NCBI RefSeq assembly: GCF_000340215.1
Contig: NW_006921541.1
Location: forward strand, 615,876-679,875
Length of the DNA stretch: 64,000 nt
Direction of reading: 5' to 3'
Source of the DNA: Pseudocercospora fijiensis CIRAD86
Lineage: Eukaryota > Ascomycota > Dothideomycetes > Mycosphaerellales > Mycosphaerellaceae
Part shown: one piece after another, positions 54,901 to 64,000 of the stretch
Layout: each line of letters starts with the position of its first letter
Position numbering within the stretch: position 1 is the first letter of the stretch
Position numbers and translations under genes: made by a program
The notes under the pieces: model-generated
Seen by the model: the letters and a program-made list of their open reading frames with translations, nothing else
What the model was told of the DNA's origin: nothing
Database searches by the model: none

Positions 54901-55019
54901 GAGCTCCTTCTTCCAGCACTGCTACCTCTGTGGGAACGATCGGTCCGCCTGGTGGGAAAAAGACTCCGGCTTCTCAGAGTCCTACTTTGACATCTGGTGC
55001 GATGAATTGTGGTAGATAG
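51960..55019 (+). CDS. acrB: Ubiquitination-network protein AcrB-like, membrane and coiled-coil
   Basis: A single 1019-codon frame from ATG 51960. The first 140 residues are basic and Thr/Ala/Pro-rich. About residues 155-300 hold three to four hydrophobic segments (one Ile-Leu-Ile-Leu-Leu-Leu-Ser-Leu; others around Ala-Thr-Ile-Leu-Phe-Val and Thr-Cys-Thr-Leu-Ile-Val-Cys-Ile-Val). A Lys-rich nuclear-signal-like patch follows, then a folded block with Asn-Arg-Ile-Trp-Ile-Cys-Glu-Val-Arg and Pro-Phe-Tyr-Ile-Arg-Val-Asn-Gly. A long coiled coil (about 620-810, Lys/Glu/Ala/Gln heptads) precedes a Pro/Ser/Gly-rich tail. The layout matches Aspergillus AcrB, which works with the CreB-CreC deubiquitinating complex in carbon catabolite control. 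The name rests on architecture, not on a search. Confidence 0.75.
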   Translation: MPTKKPKNESRQHDNTNSKGLAPPGKRVVRQRSNGQLNGQPNGKSTIAVTPPALPSTGLNQGFKFPRSADTTAPGTAAATAKDHAAASEGAERERTASDASAEEVGPHGEMADSAHELNVGTPSLEVPASAACKTSTHAPGSLFSVSTILAYYPLRDAISILILLLSLPPTLVLFIQTLFASLTFVPPTAGLSLSTLPNVKEMFNSSNFGYPALATILFVDCFFGLVWLPLWKPAQAIFLDLSQAVIAVSLSGAAASTGGPTHSIATCTLIVCIVHVLRYRAIHLTALDYLRSVLHKLDIGIALDGPVFAQSSYPFQNTERGMFFNAARVLLGIHIVSQGVTTCIRRTLANAKASEKDLNVPAITKTDTEAIAGAEPPTRTGSGIVEGSQPSHAYASTDGRPPGQPPSHRESKQRESSSKKKRKQANQVRSQQPLWAAVASTKVTFVKEMEQRDAADDARDAAIMNNNTSNTFVSATNTTNRIWICEVRDTEILFTIELCPEAAAELADDKDDSPSLTTAIDRSKPFYIRVNGAAWSSTRILEADDEEKGGLRYDGEIFGLAPLSSYHCEVVSMESQRIICSVSLITQPAPSAEQAAAVPAQPQHQALRPSSPITTLKQSIQSAEAKLNEARNRSKRTKRDQRAAHADFRKEINALRSKLESSTGADDKQDRRLNQIKQHKNQAEEATKEYQAQIEALGEIPADELAESQVKRRAYQSALDAVKAAERELDNAKAEQEREKDALRSDLAAVRTKKEKLSARIAQRTQELEEAKCQHAADLTARQRRDFERARELQERENAENGLKFHIAAMEQEQATFAQKTQEAYHQALALSNWSAPPSYPAYSCPPTPENANGQVSPQANGFPPTTFGPQPFSSPFNPAAIPHGTQAPRGRSSSMLSQYSGFTDNAEDYPQPQHQHSWPISGATLAGAALEDRKESDGGSGSGSRSGSASVVNGTATATLLTENGSNSPRPEAKPFIPGAPSSSTATSVGTIGPPGGKKTPASQSPTLTSGAMNCGR

Positions 55020-55559
55020 TGTGTGTTTTAGCTCCTTTACGAAACAAATCCTGTGGCTTGTGATGTTGTTTAAAAAGTACCGCTCTCCCTTCCAAAATAT
55101 TTCAAGAGTTCCATTTTCTATCTATGATGATGTTCGCCCGTGAGTGATATGATGAATGAGATGATGATGAAAATGACTTGAGACGCGTGGTATACCATGA
55201 TACTGTACAAGTACAGCTCTCTTGCTCTCTTGCATTGCAATTTCTACCTCACGGACTCATTCATTCTCACTCATCGATGCTCAACGTGATTTCGATTCAA
55301 AGTACAATTCCAATTCGATTCGGAAAGAGAAAAAGCAAAAACAAAGCTATACTCTGCTCGTTTTCGAGGGGGTATGATGAGTAGTAGAACGAAGACACAA
55401 GTTTTACAGATTTAGAAATTTGTCTCTTGCAGGAGAGCAGTGCTTGTGTTGATTTGTAGCAGGCAGCACCAGGCTGGGAAGTGTTGATTCGTTTCGTTGA
55501 TACCTTTGGGTTGATGTCTTTCAGACTGCGCTGACCGGGCGAACTGGTAATGATGCCGC
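55020..55559. other. Gap between convergent acrB and ASF1
   Basis: 540 bp; ATG/GATGA-rich flank at about 55120-55175; no gene recognised. Confidence 0.6.
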
Positions 55560-56561
55560 CTAGTGCACCATGACATCGGGGGCCTGTTGGTGCTGGTGCT
55601 GAGCAGCTGGGTGCTTGTCGGTACCGTTGCTTGGGGCTGTGAAGAAGAGTGAATTAGCAGGTTGTGTCCGAAGTCTGCTTTCTGCTTTACGTGTATGCTT
55701 ACCATTCTCAGCTGGGGCCTCATCCATCTCCATATCGTCTCCCTCTCCCTCTTCGGCCTCCTCCTCTTCCTCCTCATCCTCACCATCACTCTCTGCCTCA
55801 AGATCCTCACTGCCGGCATTGGACTCCACATCATCATCCTTGCCATTCGTCTCAACACCCTCCATGTCCGCATCCTCACCAGCCGGCTTAGCAGTAGCAA
55901 GCTCTTCTCCCTCGCCCTCCGCAGCTAGCTCCGCTTCCTCCTCCTCGACCTCTTCAGCACCGTACTGTGCTTCGTCATCCTCCTGATTGTCCACATCCGG
56001 CTGCTCTGGCGGGAACTCGCTCGGGGCGCTCTCATCCGAGTCCCACTTGATCTGGAATCGCGTCACCCTAGGCTTGTCTGCGAGAATGTTGCGACGGATC
56101 TTCTCCATGTCTGGCTTGGCGGGCGGCTCCTCATTCATAGACTGATCCATGTACTCGTTGTTGACATAGTAGCCGACGCGCACGAATTCGCGGTCATCGT
56201 AGGAGCAGCTGAGCAGGATGACTGTCACACCGAGGATGTCCGTGGCTGGGATGCGGGAGGTGTTTGGTGGGTCTGCTTCGAAGACGAATTTGTTGACGCC
56301 GACGGGGATGGGGCCGACGAGGAGTGAGTCGAGTTCTTGGTCGTGTTCGGAGCTACGCGTGATTGTGAGCTGTGTTGGTTGGAACATGTGGCTCAGGATG
56401 TGGTTGTCTTACGATGTAGCAGAGCCGACGTAGGTAAGCTTCCATTCCAGATCCTTGGCTAATGGCTCGAGGCATTCGAAGGTGATTTCGAATTCGTATG
56501 GAGCGTTGAAAGGCGCTGGGTTGTTGCGCACGCTCACGTTCAGTATCGAGACTGTCGCCAT
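55560..56561 (-). CDS. ASF1: Histone H3-H4 chaperone Asf1
   Basis: Three exons: 56413-56561, 55703-56352 and 55560-55636 (291 aa). Met-Ala-Thr-Val-Ser-Ile-Leu-Asn-Val begins the immunoglobulin-like core. Splicing joins Val-Gly-Ser-Ala-Thr-Ser to [14 protein letters not shown], and the core continues to Phe-Gln-Ile-Lys-Trp-Asp-Ser (about residue 154). A long Glu/Asp tail follows, as in fungal Asf1. It delivers H3-H4 to CAF-1 and HIRA during replication and silencing. The last intron (55637-55702, GTAAGC to TTCACAG with CTAAT) is 66 bp and has no stop in frame, so its retention would insert 22 residues in the acidic tail. Confidence 0.94.
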
Positions 56562-57008
56562 CGTGTGTGATTATGGTGTTGATGGTGCTGCGGTAGTGGG
56601 GCTGCTTGGATGTGTTTCTGATGCGTATAGTCGCTGAGCTGAAGTATGGTGTGATGCTTGCTATGATGTGCGATGGAGGAGAGGACGGCGATGGCGATGG
56701 CGATGGCGATGGCGACGGCTTGGAGAGGTCGGCGATTGGGAAGTAAACAACCAAGGGTCGAAGAAAGTACGTTGGTGGCACGAGAGGACGCGCCAGGCAA
56801 GCGCGACGTGAAAGTGGCAGGGTCCACACTCGCCAAAAGAAGTCGCGGCCTGCAGCACGCTTGGCGCTTACGTGGTGTTTCATGGCAGTCGGGTTTCTTT
56901 CTTGATGTTGTATGTAGCAACTACAACGACATATCGACGCGCTGAGGGTTGGACAATATTGGAGTTGCAATGATTGAGCGCTGAGCTGGCTTCCCGAAAA
57001 CTGCTGCC
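56562..57008. promoter_or_regulatory. Divergent ASF1/SRO7 promoter with (GGCGAT)n
   Basis: 447 bp between start codons. Six tandem copies of GGCGAT lie at about 56687-56719. No other site assigned. Confidence 0.6.
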
Positions 57009-60000
57009 ATGGCTCACCTGATCCGAGGCAAGCAAGCAGGCATCCAGAACGATCTCAGCACAGGCATATCACCGGAACTCTTTGCCATTGACGACCTCGC
57101 CCGGTTTGGAGTCAATTCGCAGATATCATGTCTTGCCTACGATCCCGTGCAGTCTTTGCTCGCCGTTGGCACGAAGAGCTCCCAGTTCGGACCAGGACAA
57201 ATCTACATCTTCGGCCAGGGAAGGATAGCAGTCACGCTGCCCACTCCACCGCGAGGAGCAAGCATCCAGACGTTGCAATTCTGCGCCGAAAAGCTGGTGG
57301 CGCTGGACTCGAAGCATGACATCTCCGTCTACTCGATCGAGTTGAAAAGACTCATCACTTCTTATTCTCCGCCTGGATCAGTGACCGTGCTCTGCACCGA
57401 CCCTATGCTTGACTATGCTTTCTTGGGCATGCAGAATGGAGAAGTGCTGGCCTTTGACATGGACCGTGAGGCGCCGGCGCCTTTCAAGATCGGTAACATC
57501 TGGCAAGAATTCGATCCTCGAGCGAGAATAGCCACTGTCGTCTCCCTGCAGCTCCACCCTCGAGACATTGGCACCCTGCTTATCGGCTACAAGCAAGGCG
57601 CGGTCATTTATAGCTTCAAGCTGAACAAGGCCCTGAGACACTTCCACTACGAGGTTCCGCGAGGCGCACCCGGCGGCGAAGGCGATCCTGCATCGATGAA
57701 TGTGATCCGGCGGCCGCTTCTGACCCACGCAGTATGGCATCCGACAGGCACTTTTATCGTGACAGGTCATGAGGACAGCTCGCTTGTATTCTGGGATACC
57801 ATCAAGGACGGCCGAATGCTTATGGCCAGAACACTGACAGACACCAATGTTGCTACTCCTGGTGCGCCATCCGGCAATATGGGCCAAGGCCGCGGCACTC
57901 TAGCAGTGAAAGAACCACTTTTCCGGATATCGTGGTGTGCGAATGGACGGGATCCAGAAGACACTATGCTCTTGATCGCTGGCGGTCAATCGACACAAGC
58001 ACCCACCAAAGGCCTGACACTTTTTGAAATGGGGCGAACGCCGGTGTATGCCACAAGCACTTGGGATACGCTCGTAAACTACTTCGACTCACCCAAACGC
58101 CAGCGTATATTGCCAACTCCTCCCGGTGCTGAGGTTGTCGAGTTCTGCTTGATACCACGAACCACGCCTCATTTTGCTGGTGCTCATGATCCCATCGCAA
58201 TTCTTGCTGTTCTTTCATCTGGCGAGCTATTGACGCTCTCGTTCCCGTCTGGCATGCCGATCAACCCTACGAACCAGTTGCACGTCTCTCTTACATTCGT
58301 ACATCCCTTCGTGCAGTCTCTCAATACTGCAATCGTGGGCCGCGAAAAGTGGCTCGGATTGCAGGAACGCCGAGAACAAGGCCCTCTCTTCCTCCAGGGC
58401 GGTACGGAGATGCCGGGCCAGCTTCGGAGGTATGAAAATCGCACCCTAGCAATAATGACACATGCCGATGGCACAGTACGACTCTGGGATCCTGGTTATG
58501 GAGATGAGATTGAGAACGAGAAGGTTCTGCACGTGGACGTTGCAAGAGCTGTAGGTCACTGGGATAATGTCTACGTGACAGCGACCTCATTTGCAGGCGC
58601 GAGTAGTGAGCTGGCAATCGGCTTGCGAAGTGGCGAAGTTGTCATCTATCGTTGGAACGTCAATCGCAATGTTGGCAAAGAGCCACCGGCACCTCGACCA
58701 GCTCAGCCTGGCCAGCTTACCAGTGTTGTCGACCGAATGGACCCGTCCTTGAGCGAAGGTCTGGGCCCCTTTACCATGCTTGATCAGAAAGATGGCCCTG
58801 CTACTGCTGTCTGTATGAGCGAGATTGGCTTTGCAGCTGCTGCATTCGAAGGCGGCAGCGTTGTGCTGATCGATCTTCGCGGACCTGCAATCATTCTGAA
58901 CACATCTGTGCAAGAGTTTGCCAGGGCCTCACGAGCTGGCAGCATTCGGAGCCGTTCTAGTAGTGCTGGCAACAAGCAGGAGTGGGCCACCAAGCTTGAA
59001 TTCAGCATCATGGATCTCGAAGGCGACAATTACAGCTCGATCTGCCTTCATGTAGGCACGAATCTTGGCAAGCTTGCTACTTTCAAGATCCTGCCAGACC
59101 CGAGTGGGCGATACAGCGCACAGTATGCTGGCCACGTCTCGCTTGGCGATACAAGAATCATGTACATCACACCTATCAACGCCAACAGTGGCACACCAGC
59201 GACGGCAACGCAGTCCACGATGGGTAACCTTCGGAATGGTCTACGAGTCAATGGAGCTTTGGTCGCAGTGACGCCGACCAGCGCTCACATCTTCCGACCT
59301 GCAACAGCCAAAGGAGCACACAAGAGCTTCGACAGCTACTTCTGTGATAGTGCCGGCATCGTTCGATTCAAGGATCAAGGTCATGCCTTGGTCGGCCTCT
59401 TCGGTGACGGCAAAGCACGACTCTTCACTATTCCTTCCCTCAAAGAGATCAATAGTCTTGACCTCACAAACATGAACAACACCGGCACGGGCCTTGACGT
59501 GAGACGTTTCGGCAATGCTGTCATCACATATACTGGCAATATCATGGCCTTTACTGGTCCTTCCGAAATCGCTCTCATCACAATTTGGGGCACTGGTGAG
59601 CCTCTGGCACGAAGACAAGATCGCCTCTTCAACCCCGAACGCCTAATTCCTGCACGACCTACCATCTCCACAGTGCAATGGGTCACGGGCACTCAATACA
59701 TCACCCCCTCAGATATGGACATTCTCATCGGCGGCCCCGATCGGCCACCCAGCAAGCGCATGATTGCGCAGGCGAGAGCAGAAGAAGAACAAAGACGACA
59801 AGCTGGCAGAGCGAACACCTCTACTTCCACGAGAGGTGCAGCCGGACAGCAAGATGAAGGATACTGGGCGTACATGCAGCGCCAGATTCAAGAACGTACA
59901 GAGAAGCTGGGTTTGGTAGGCGATCAGATGGACCAGTTGGAGCAAAATAGCAGTAACTGGCTGAATGACGTCAACAAGTTTGTGGGCAGGCAGAAGAAGA

Positions 60001-60100
60001 ATGCTGCGACTGGAAGTAAGTTGCATCCTACTTTTCTCATTCGTATTGATCAAGCTGACATCTTGGCGTTGCAGTTATCAAGGCAAGATTTGGCCTGTAG
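57009..60100 (+). CDS. SRO7: Lgl/Sro7 family WD40 exocytosis regulator
   Basis: Two exons: 57009-60015 and 60075-60100 (1010 aa; GTAAGT donor, TTGCAG acceptor). The N-terminal half is a series of WD40-like blades (Leu-Ala-Val-Gly-Thr-Lys; Val-Leu-Ala-Phe-Asp; Leu-Val-Phe-Trp-Asp; Val-Arg-Leu-Trp-Asp). An Lgl-type second propeller follows. The C-terminus is an R-SNARE-like helix (Gln-Glu-Arg-Thr-Glu-Lys-Leu-Gly ... Asn-Trp-Leu-Asn-Asp-Val-Asn-Lys-Phe). The last exon supplies Ile-Lys-Ala-Arg-Phe-Gly-Leu. Yeast Sro7 binds Sec9 and Sec4 on secretory vesicles to promote exocytosis. Without splicing, the frame would run on to a different 30-residue end, so the last junction is important. Confidence 0.92.
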
Positions 60101-62082
60101 CGATTGAAATCCTGTCAAACGTTTCAAGACGCGTGAATCTTCTCCTCCTCACCGATCAACGATGCGGATCCTAAATCAGAATCTCTACTTTGTCCACGAG
60201 ACGAAATGAGCCTTCAGACGATAGTGCCAATGGGAGACACGATGTCGAACTACTACAATCTCCGTCTCTCACCTCACTTTCACCTCTCTCTCAGTAGCGT
60301 GCTATCGACTGAATTGTGTCTTGAGAAAGAGATCTAAGCGTACGCTGATCATCCAATAACCATCACTCAGGTATCGGTCTCATGGTGCAACGGCTAGTAC
60401 ATCTATCACCTACTAGAAAATTACCTTAGCGTGCAATACGTAGCCCGCAGTGTGAATAAGCTGCACCCTCAGAGTATACTCGTTTCATCTGGGTGCAAAC
60501 AATGATTTGGTTTTGTGAGGAGTACCAAGCCGCGACCATTTCTCTGCCCAAGCCTCCTATATGATCATTATTACTTGACGTCGATAATCGCACATATACT
60601 TCACTTCCAGTATATAACTTCGTCCGGCAGCAGCTCTCTAATACGAACAGTATAACTCGGAGGAAGCAGGATTCGCAACCCTGCTCGCTCTGGCCGTTGA
60701 CTTGTGAAAGAGGCGGTGCTGGAGGAGCGATAAGGCTGCGGCAGGCGAACTGGCAGAGTATGGTAGGTATATATATATATATGTGGAAAGTGATTGATCG
60801 GATTAAGGCAGGTAGTGTCTGAGCATGCTCAATCGATTGATTGATACGATTTTATAGCATTCAGATTGATATCACGCTGCGAGTGCTTTCTTGCCTGCAA
60901 GCACTTGCATAAGGGAGGGCGGGACATACTTACAAGCTAGCGATGTTCAGACGCAGCATTCTTCTAATTCTGGCACCAAGAATTTTCGGTGACAAAGCCA
61001 CGGTCCATTCTAATCGTAGCCTTCGCTGACCGTATGCGACGAAAGATGTGGTAGGCTCAGCTCATCTCACTTGAAATAGGTGGAAGTCCGCAGAAGCAAT
61101 TGCTAGGGTGCGACCTCGATGCTTGGAATCGTACAGTTGCTAGCAATCGACTTAGCGATGAGTAGAACTAGATCCGTGGACAGACATGCATAAGGCTGGC
61201 CTATAGTGAGCAGTGAAAGCTTCAGTGCTCACGTACATGACGAATAGGTCGAAGATCTCCTGATCAAGTATTCGGGCACAGCTATGCGCTAGAAGAATTT
61301 CTTGATCTGATGGAGTAACGCATGGGTGGCGTGGTGCGGCAACAGACTTTGATCAGAATCGCCCAGCAGCGCCGAAGGGAGTATCTTTGCATATTGAAAA
61401 TTGCAGTGGTGATCAGGAGAGGTTCTAGTTTTCCAAAACCGCTGCCGGAATTAATAATAATGATTTGCTCGTTAACAGGCAGAAGGGTGTAGTGGCGATC
61501 GGTCGTAGTGCCATGGGCAGCTTGCAGCGATTAGATCTACCGGAATCCATGCCATCTACACTTTCTCCAGGCATGCCCAAGGGACTGCCATTTCCGTGCC
61601 GCCTCTCTCAGCCTCAAGTCTGTCGCTGTAGGAACAGCAGTTGCCTACTGCGGTTTCAAGGATTACCGCTAGGCCGTGATGGCTCCGCGAGACTCTGCGA
61701 TGACACCACACGAAGCATATGGATACTGCAAATACCAGGGTGAGGTTCCACCAAGCAAGATGCAACCAATTGCCCCCGTTCAATCGTTTGAATGGTGCTC
61801 ACCGAGAAGAGTCAAGACAGATTCCTTAAGCCAGAGACGGATGAAGTCGCGAGCGAAGCTGAGGCAAAGACATTTCGTAATATTATCACACCCGGCAAAG
61901 ATGCGTAAGTTCAGTCCTTCGTTGTCAGCACCGGCGTTTCGTTTTGAGCGCACGTTGATCTGAACCGCATTCCTCGTGAACTTTGTTGATGTCAACGGAC
62001 CAGGTGATATTCTTGCTTGCGTCGTTCAAAGCTACTGCTGTCAATCGACGCCTTGCACCTCGAGGAATCTCGAATTGAGCTT
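60101..62082. other. Long gap between convergent SRO7 and TBCC
   Basis: About 2 kb with no recognisable gene. It holds a 15-base TA run at 60768-60782 and a tRNA-like 5' half at about 60376-60403 lacking any 3' half. Small open frames (61465-61743, 61676-61963) lack motifs. Confidence 0.5.
60768..60782 (+). repeat. (TA)n microsatellite
   Basis: Fifteen bases of alternating TA in the SRO7/TBCC intergenic region. Confidence 0.9.
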
Positions 62083-63307
62083 CTACGTCAAGGTTACATT
62101 GACAGCTTTCAATATATCATCCACACTGGTCGAAGGACCACCAGGGACAATGTCACGCCAGATTTTCTCATCAACCATCTTCCCCGGCTCAAGTGTGCTC
62201 CAATTAGGGCTCTGCTCGGTCCGAAGCCAGTTGAAGTCATCTACCTTGTGCCATTGATTGTCGATATCCTTGTCGCTCTCGAGCATGTACGCCTTAGGAA
62301 GAGGAGTGAAGCGGATGCTCGAGCAATTCTCGATAATAGGTCGAGATGAGGTCAGGAGATAGACGTCGCAATTCGAAGAGTCATGCATGCGGAACTGTCG
62401 GCTAGTAACAAGAATGACAGAATCCTTGACATTCGTGATATGTGCTGCTCCACTTACGTGCCCACCAATGATGAGGGAAGAGGTGATGTTTTTGAGTATA
62501 AGCTGGGCGAAGGGCTTGTCCGCCGCAGGTTGGGATAGGTCGACGACGCATCGCTCCAGATCTGAGACAGTACCGGAACTGGTGGCGTGACTTGCCGAAG
62601 TTGGGAGAACTATGTGAACATTCTCGTGGTTGTTAATGGAGACAGCATTGCTGTCGGAGAAGGAAGGTTGGCGAAACCTGGTAGTATCAACGGGAAGATT
62701 GACGCTCTTCGAGCGATTTGCCTCCGTCAAGCTTCCAGCCTGCTCATCTGCCGGAGCCGCGAATTCGGCCGGGGTGGTCGGCAGGCTGGACGCGTTCGAG
62801 ACATCTGAAACATATCCTGTTATCTGTCGTCGCTTCTGATCTGCCAACTCTGCAGCATCGCTCAGGCTGATGGCAGATTCGTTCTTGCCTGCAGAGAACA
62901 AAGGCCCAGACTTCGACTTGAATGAGAATTTTGGTTTCGGAGCATATGACGCTCTCACCTCTTGCAATTTGCTATTCAGGGCTTTGATGGCTTCTCCATA
63001 GGTACGCTGATCGTAAGCTGGGATGTATGAGGACGCGTCCTGGACTTCGCTTGACAATCTCGCGATGCCGGAAAGGCAATGCTCAATTGCGTCCGCTCTT
63101 TCGCCTCCGGTGATGCTGTGTTGACCGATGCGGGCCATCTGCTCTTGTAGGTCTTTTCTCAATCAGCATGGCAGTATGGGTTAGCCATTGCTATCACTGC
63201 TGACCTGTGACTTCATGCTGGAAATAACGGAAGAACTTCTGGCTTGGATTGAGCTGCGCAGCTGGCGCGGCCTGCTCGTCTGATGTCGCCGTTGCTGCTG
63301 TCGCCAT
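62083..63307 (-). CDS. Tubulin-binding cofactor C (TBCC domain)
   Basis: Two exons: 63205-63307 and 62083-63152 (390 aa; GTCAGC donor, AAAAG acceptor). The N-terminal helical part has Phe-Phe-Arg-Tyr-Phe-Gln-His-Glu-Val-Thr joined by splicing to Asp-Leu-Gln-Glu-Gln-Met-Ala-Arg-Ile. A Ser/Pro linker leads to the C-CAP/TBCC beta-helix (about 235-365) with Ile-Gly-Gly-His-Val-Ser-Gly-Ala-Ala and Ser-Arg-Gln-Phe-Arg-Met-His, the Gln-x-Arg that serves as the arginine finger for beta-tubulin GTP hydrolysis, and Pro-Ile-Ile-Glu-Asn-Cys. Cofactor C acts with D and E to fold tubulin dimers. The AAAAG acceptor is weak but is the only one that gives the right phase. Confidence 0.88.
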
Positions 63308-64000
63308 CGTGTCTGTGTCACGCGAGGTGTTGATTCCGCGAAGAGGTTCAAGCAGTCGGAGTGCTTGGAAAAGTGGAAGAGCTCAAGAGACGTGTTGTTC
63401 GAGAGCCTCACACTTTGCCACACGTCACTCGCGTCTTCAAACAGGAAAGTACGATCTTATGGACGGATCATACCTATGGTGTTGAGCACATGTATCGTTG
63501 TCGTCGCTTCCTGATTTCGAGGTTGTACCCCGCTTCGGAAGTGCAGCCTGAGGCCAAAGAGACAGAGGTGTTTACTCCTTCGCAACGACGCGTATCGTCC
63601 TTCATCAGCAGTGCACAGATGTCCAGGAAATTCAAAGCACAACCAATTGCACCAAAGATCCCGCATTCTCACAAGTTGGCTTGACTAGAAGACCTCGATA
63701 CGTCGCGCAGATTTATGAAAATTCAATTTGACAGGTTGCTGTAGCTGCTCACAGAAGCTATCCACTGTGCCATTGCCCAAGCTCTGCTGAGAGTGTACTT
63801 AGAGGCATTGTATCCACCGTACGATCGCCACCGGATACTGCGCAGACTTGGCCCATTCGAATCGAGAACACTTAGATCTCCAACAACATGGCTACGGGAG
63901 GCTCAGAATTCGACTTTAGCACTGAGAACAAGAAGCACAAGGGGAACGCTGGCCAAACGACAGCGAGCATTGTCTCTTCGAGAACAGATTGGTCTTGACA
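63308..64000. other. Right edge: TBCC upstream region, uncertain open frames
   Basis: A plus-strand frame open from 63334 to 63684 looks protein-like (Val-Glu-Glu-Leu-Lys-Arg-Arg; Ile-Leu-Trp-Thr-Asp-His-Thr-Tyr; Arg-Phe-Leu-Ile-Ser-Arg-Leu-Tyr-Pro) but has no ATG before its middle. An ATG at 63888 opens 36 codons to a TGA at 63996-63998. Neither is assigned to a family; the second could be the first exon of a gene running out of the window. Confidence 0.35.

Noticed and set aside
55615..55986. Ser-rich frame antisense to ASF1
   Set aside because: Shadow of the GAG/GAC-rich acidic tail.
60376..60403. tRNA-like 5' half with a good D-arm (GTGC/GTAC) and A-box
   Set aside because: No matching acceptor 3' strand, T-arm or B-box within 100 bp and no proper anticodon loop; at best a fragment.

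Overview
The window is nuclear DNA of a filamentous ascomycete, most likely a Dothideomycete (Mycosphaerellales-like; this placement is inferred). The evidence is compact genes with introns of roughly 45-70 bp (GTRAGY donors, CTAAC/CTAAY branch points, CAG/TAG acceptors), divergent H2A/H2B genes with an SQEL-ending H2A, the autophagy, WSC-sensor, Sro7 and AcrB gene set, a bifunctional BioDA biotin gene, and one transposon disabled by what looks like repeat-induced point mutation (RIP). I worked the exon structures out by hand from splice signals, reading frame and family conservation. No search was run.

Layout. 1-5.0 kb: the 3' part of a nucleic-acid-deaminase-like gene, a BTB gene with an apparent frameshift, and two very small spliced genes (an SMP/LEA-like protein and a zf-met2 zinc-finger protein) around a short TA-rich relic. 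5.0-6.0 kb: a WSC-domain membrane sensor. 6.0-14.2 kb: gene-poor, holding a complete but heavily mutated PIF/Harbinger element (7940-11706) with 16-bp terminal inverted repeats. 14.2-25.2 kb: FSH1-type hydrolase, proline iminopeptidase, Kel3/KLHDC4 kelch protein, Wss1 protease, a dienelactone-hydrolase-like/SnoaL fusion, KGD2 and the complex I subunit NDUFB9. 25.5-29.7 kb: a divergent biotin pair (BioDA and KAPA synthase). 30.5-32.2 kb: histones H2A and H2B. 33.3-46 kb: a low-complexity protein of unknown function, SQS1, ATG4, a DEAH RNA helicase and CCR4. 47.5-50.7 kb: a methyltransferase, the LYR protein ETFRF1/LYRM5 with a 13-nt exon, and a hotdog thioesterase. 52-64 kb: AcrB, ASF1, SRO7, a 2-kb empty stretch and tubulin cofactor C.

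Most genes are housekeeping and arranged as divergent pairs on shared promoters (WSS1/DLH, KGD2/NDUFB9, BioDA/BioF, H2A/H2B, SQS1/ATG4, LYRM5/thioesterase, ASF1/SRO7). The pathway-linked pairs are BioDA/BioF (pimeloyl thioester to dethiobiotin, with a peroxisomal signal on BioF), H2A/H2B, and KGD2/NDUFB9 (mitochondrial energy metabolism). I saw no CRISPR array, rRNA gene or intact tRNA gene. The most unusual items are the RIP-inactivated Harbinger element, the mirrored histone core promoters, the 13-nt microexon, the missing nucleophile in the DLH-like protein, the frame-preserving ASF1 intron and the two tiny genes.
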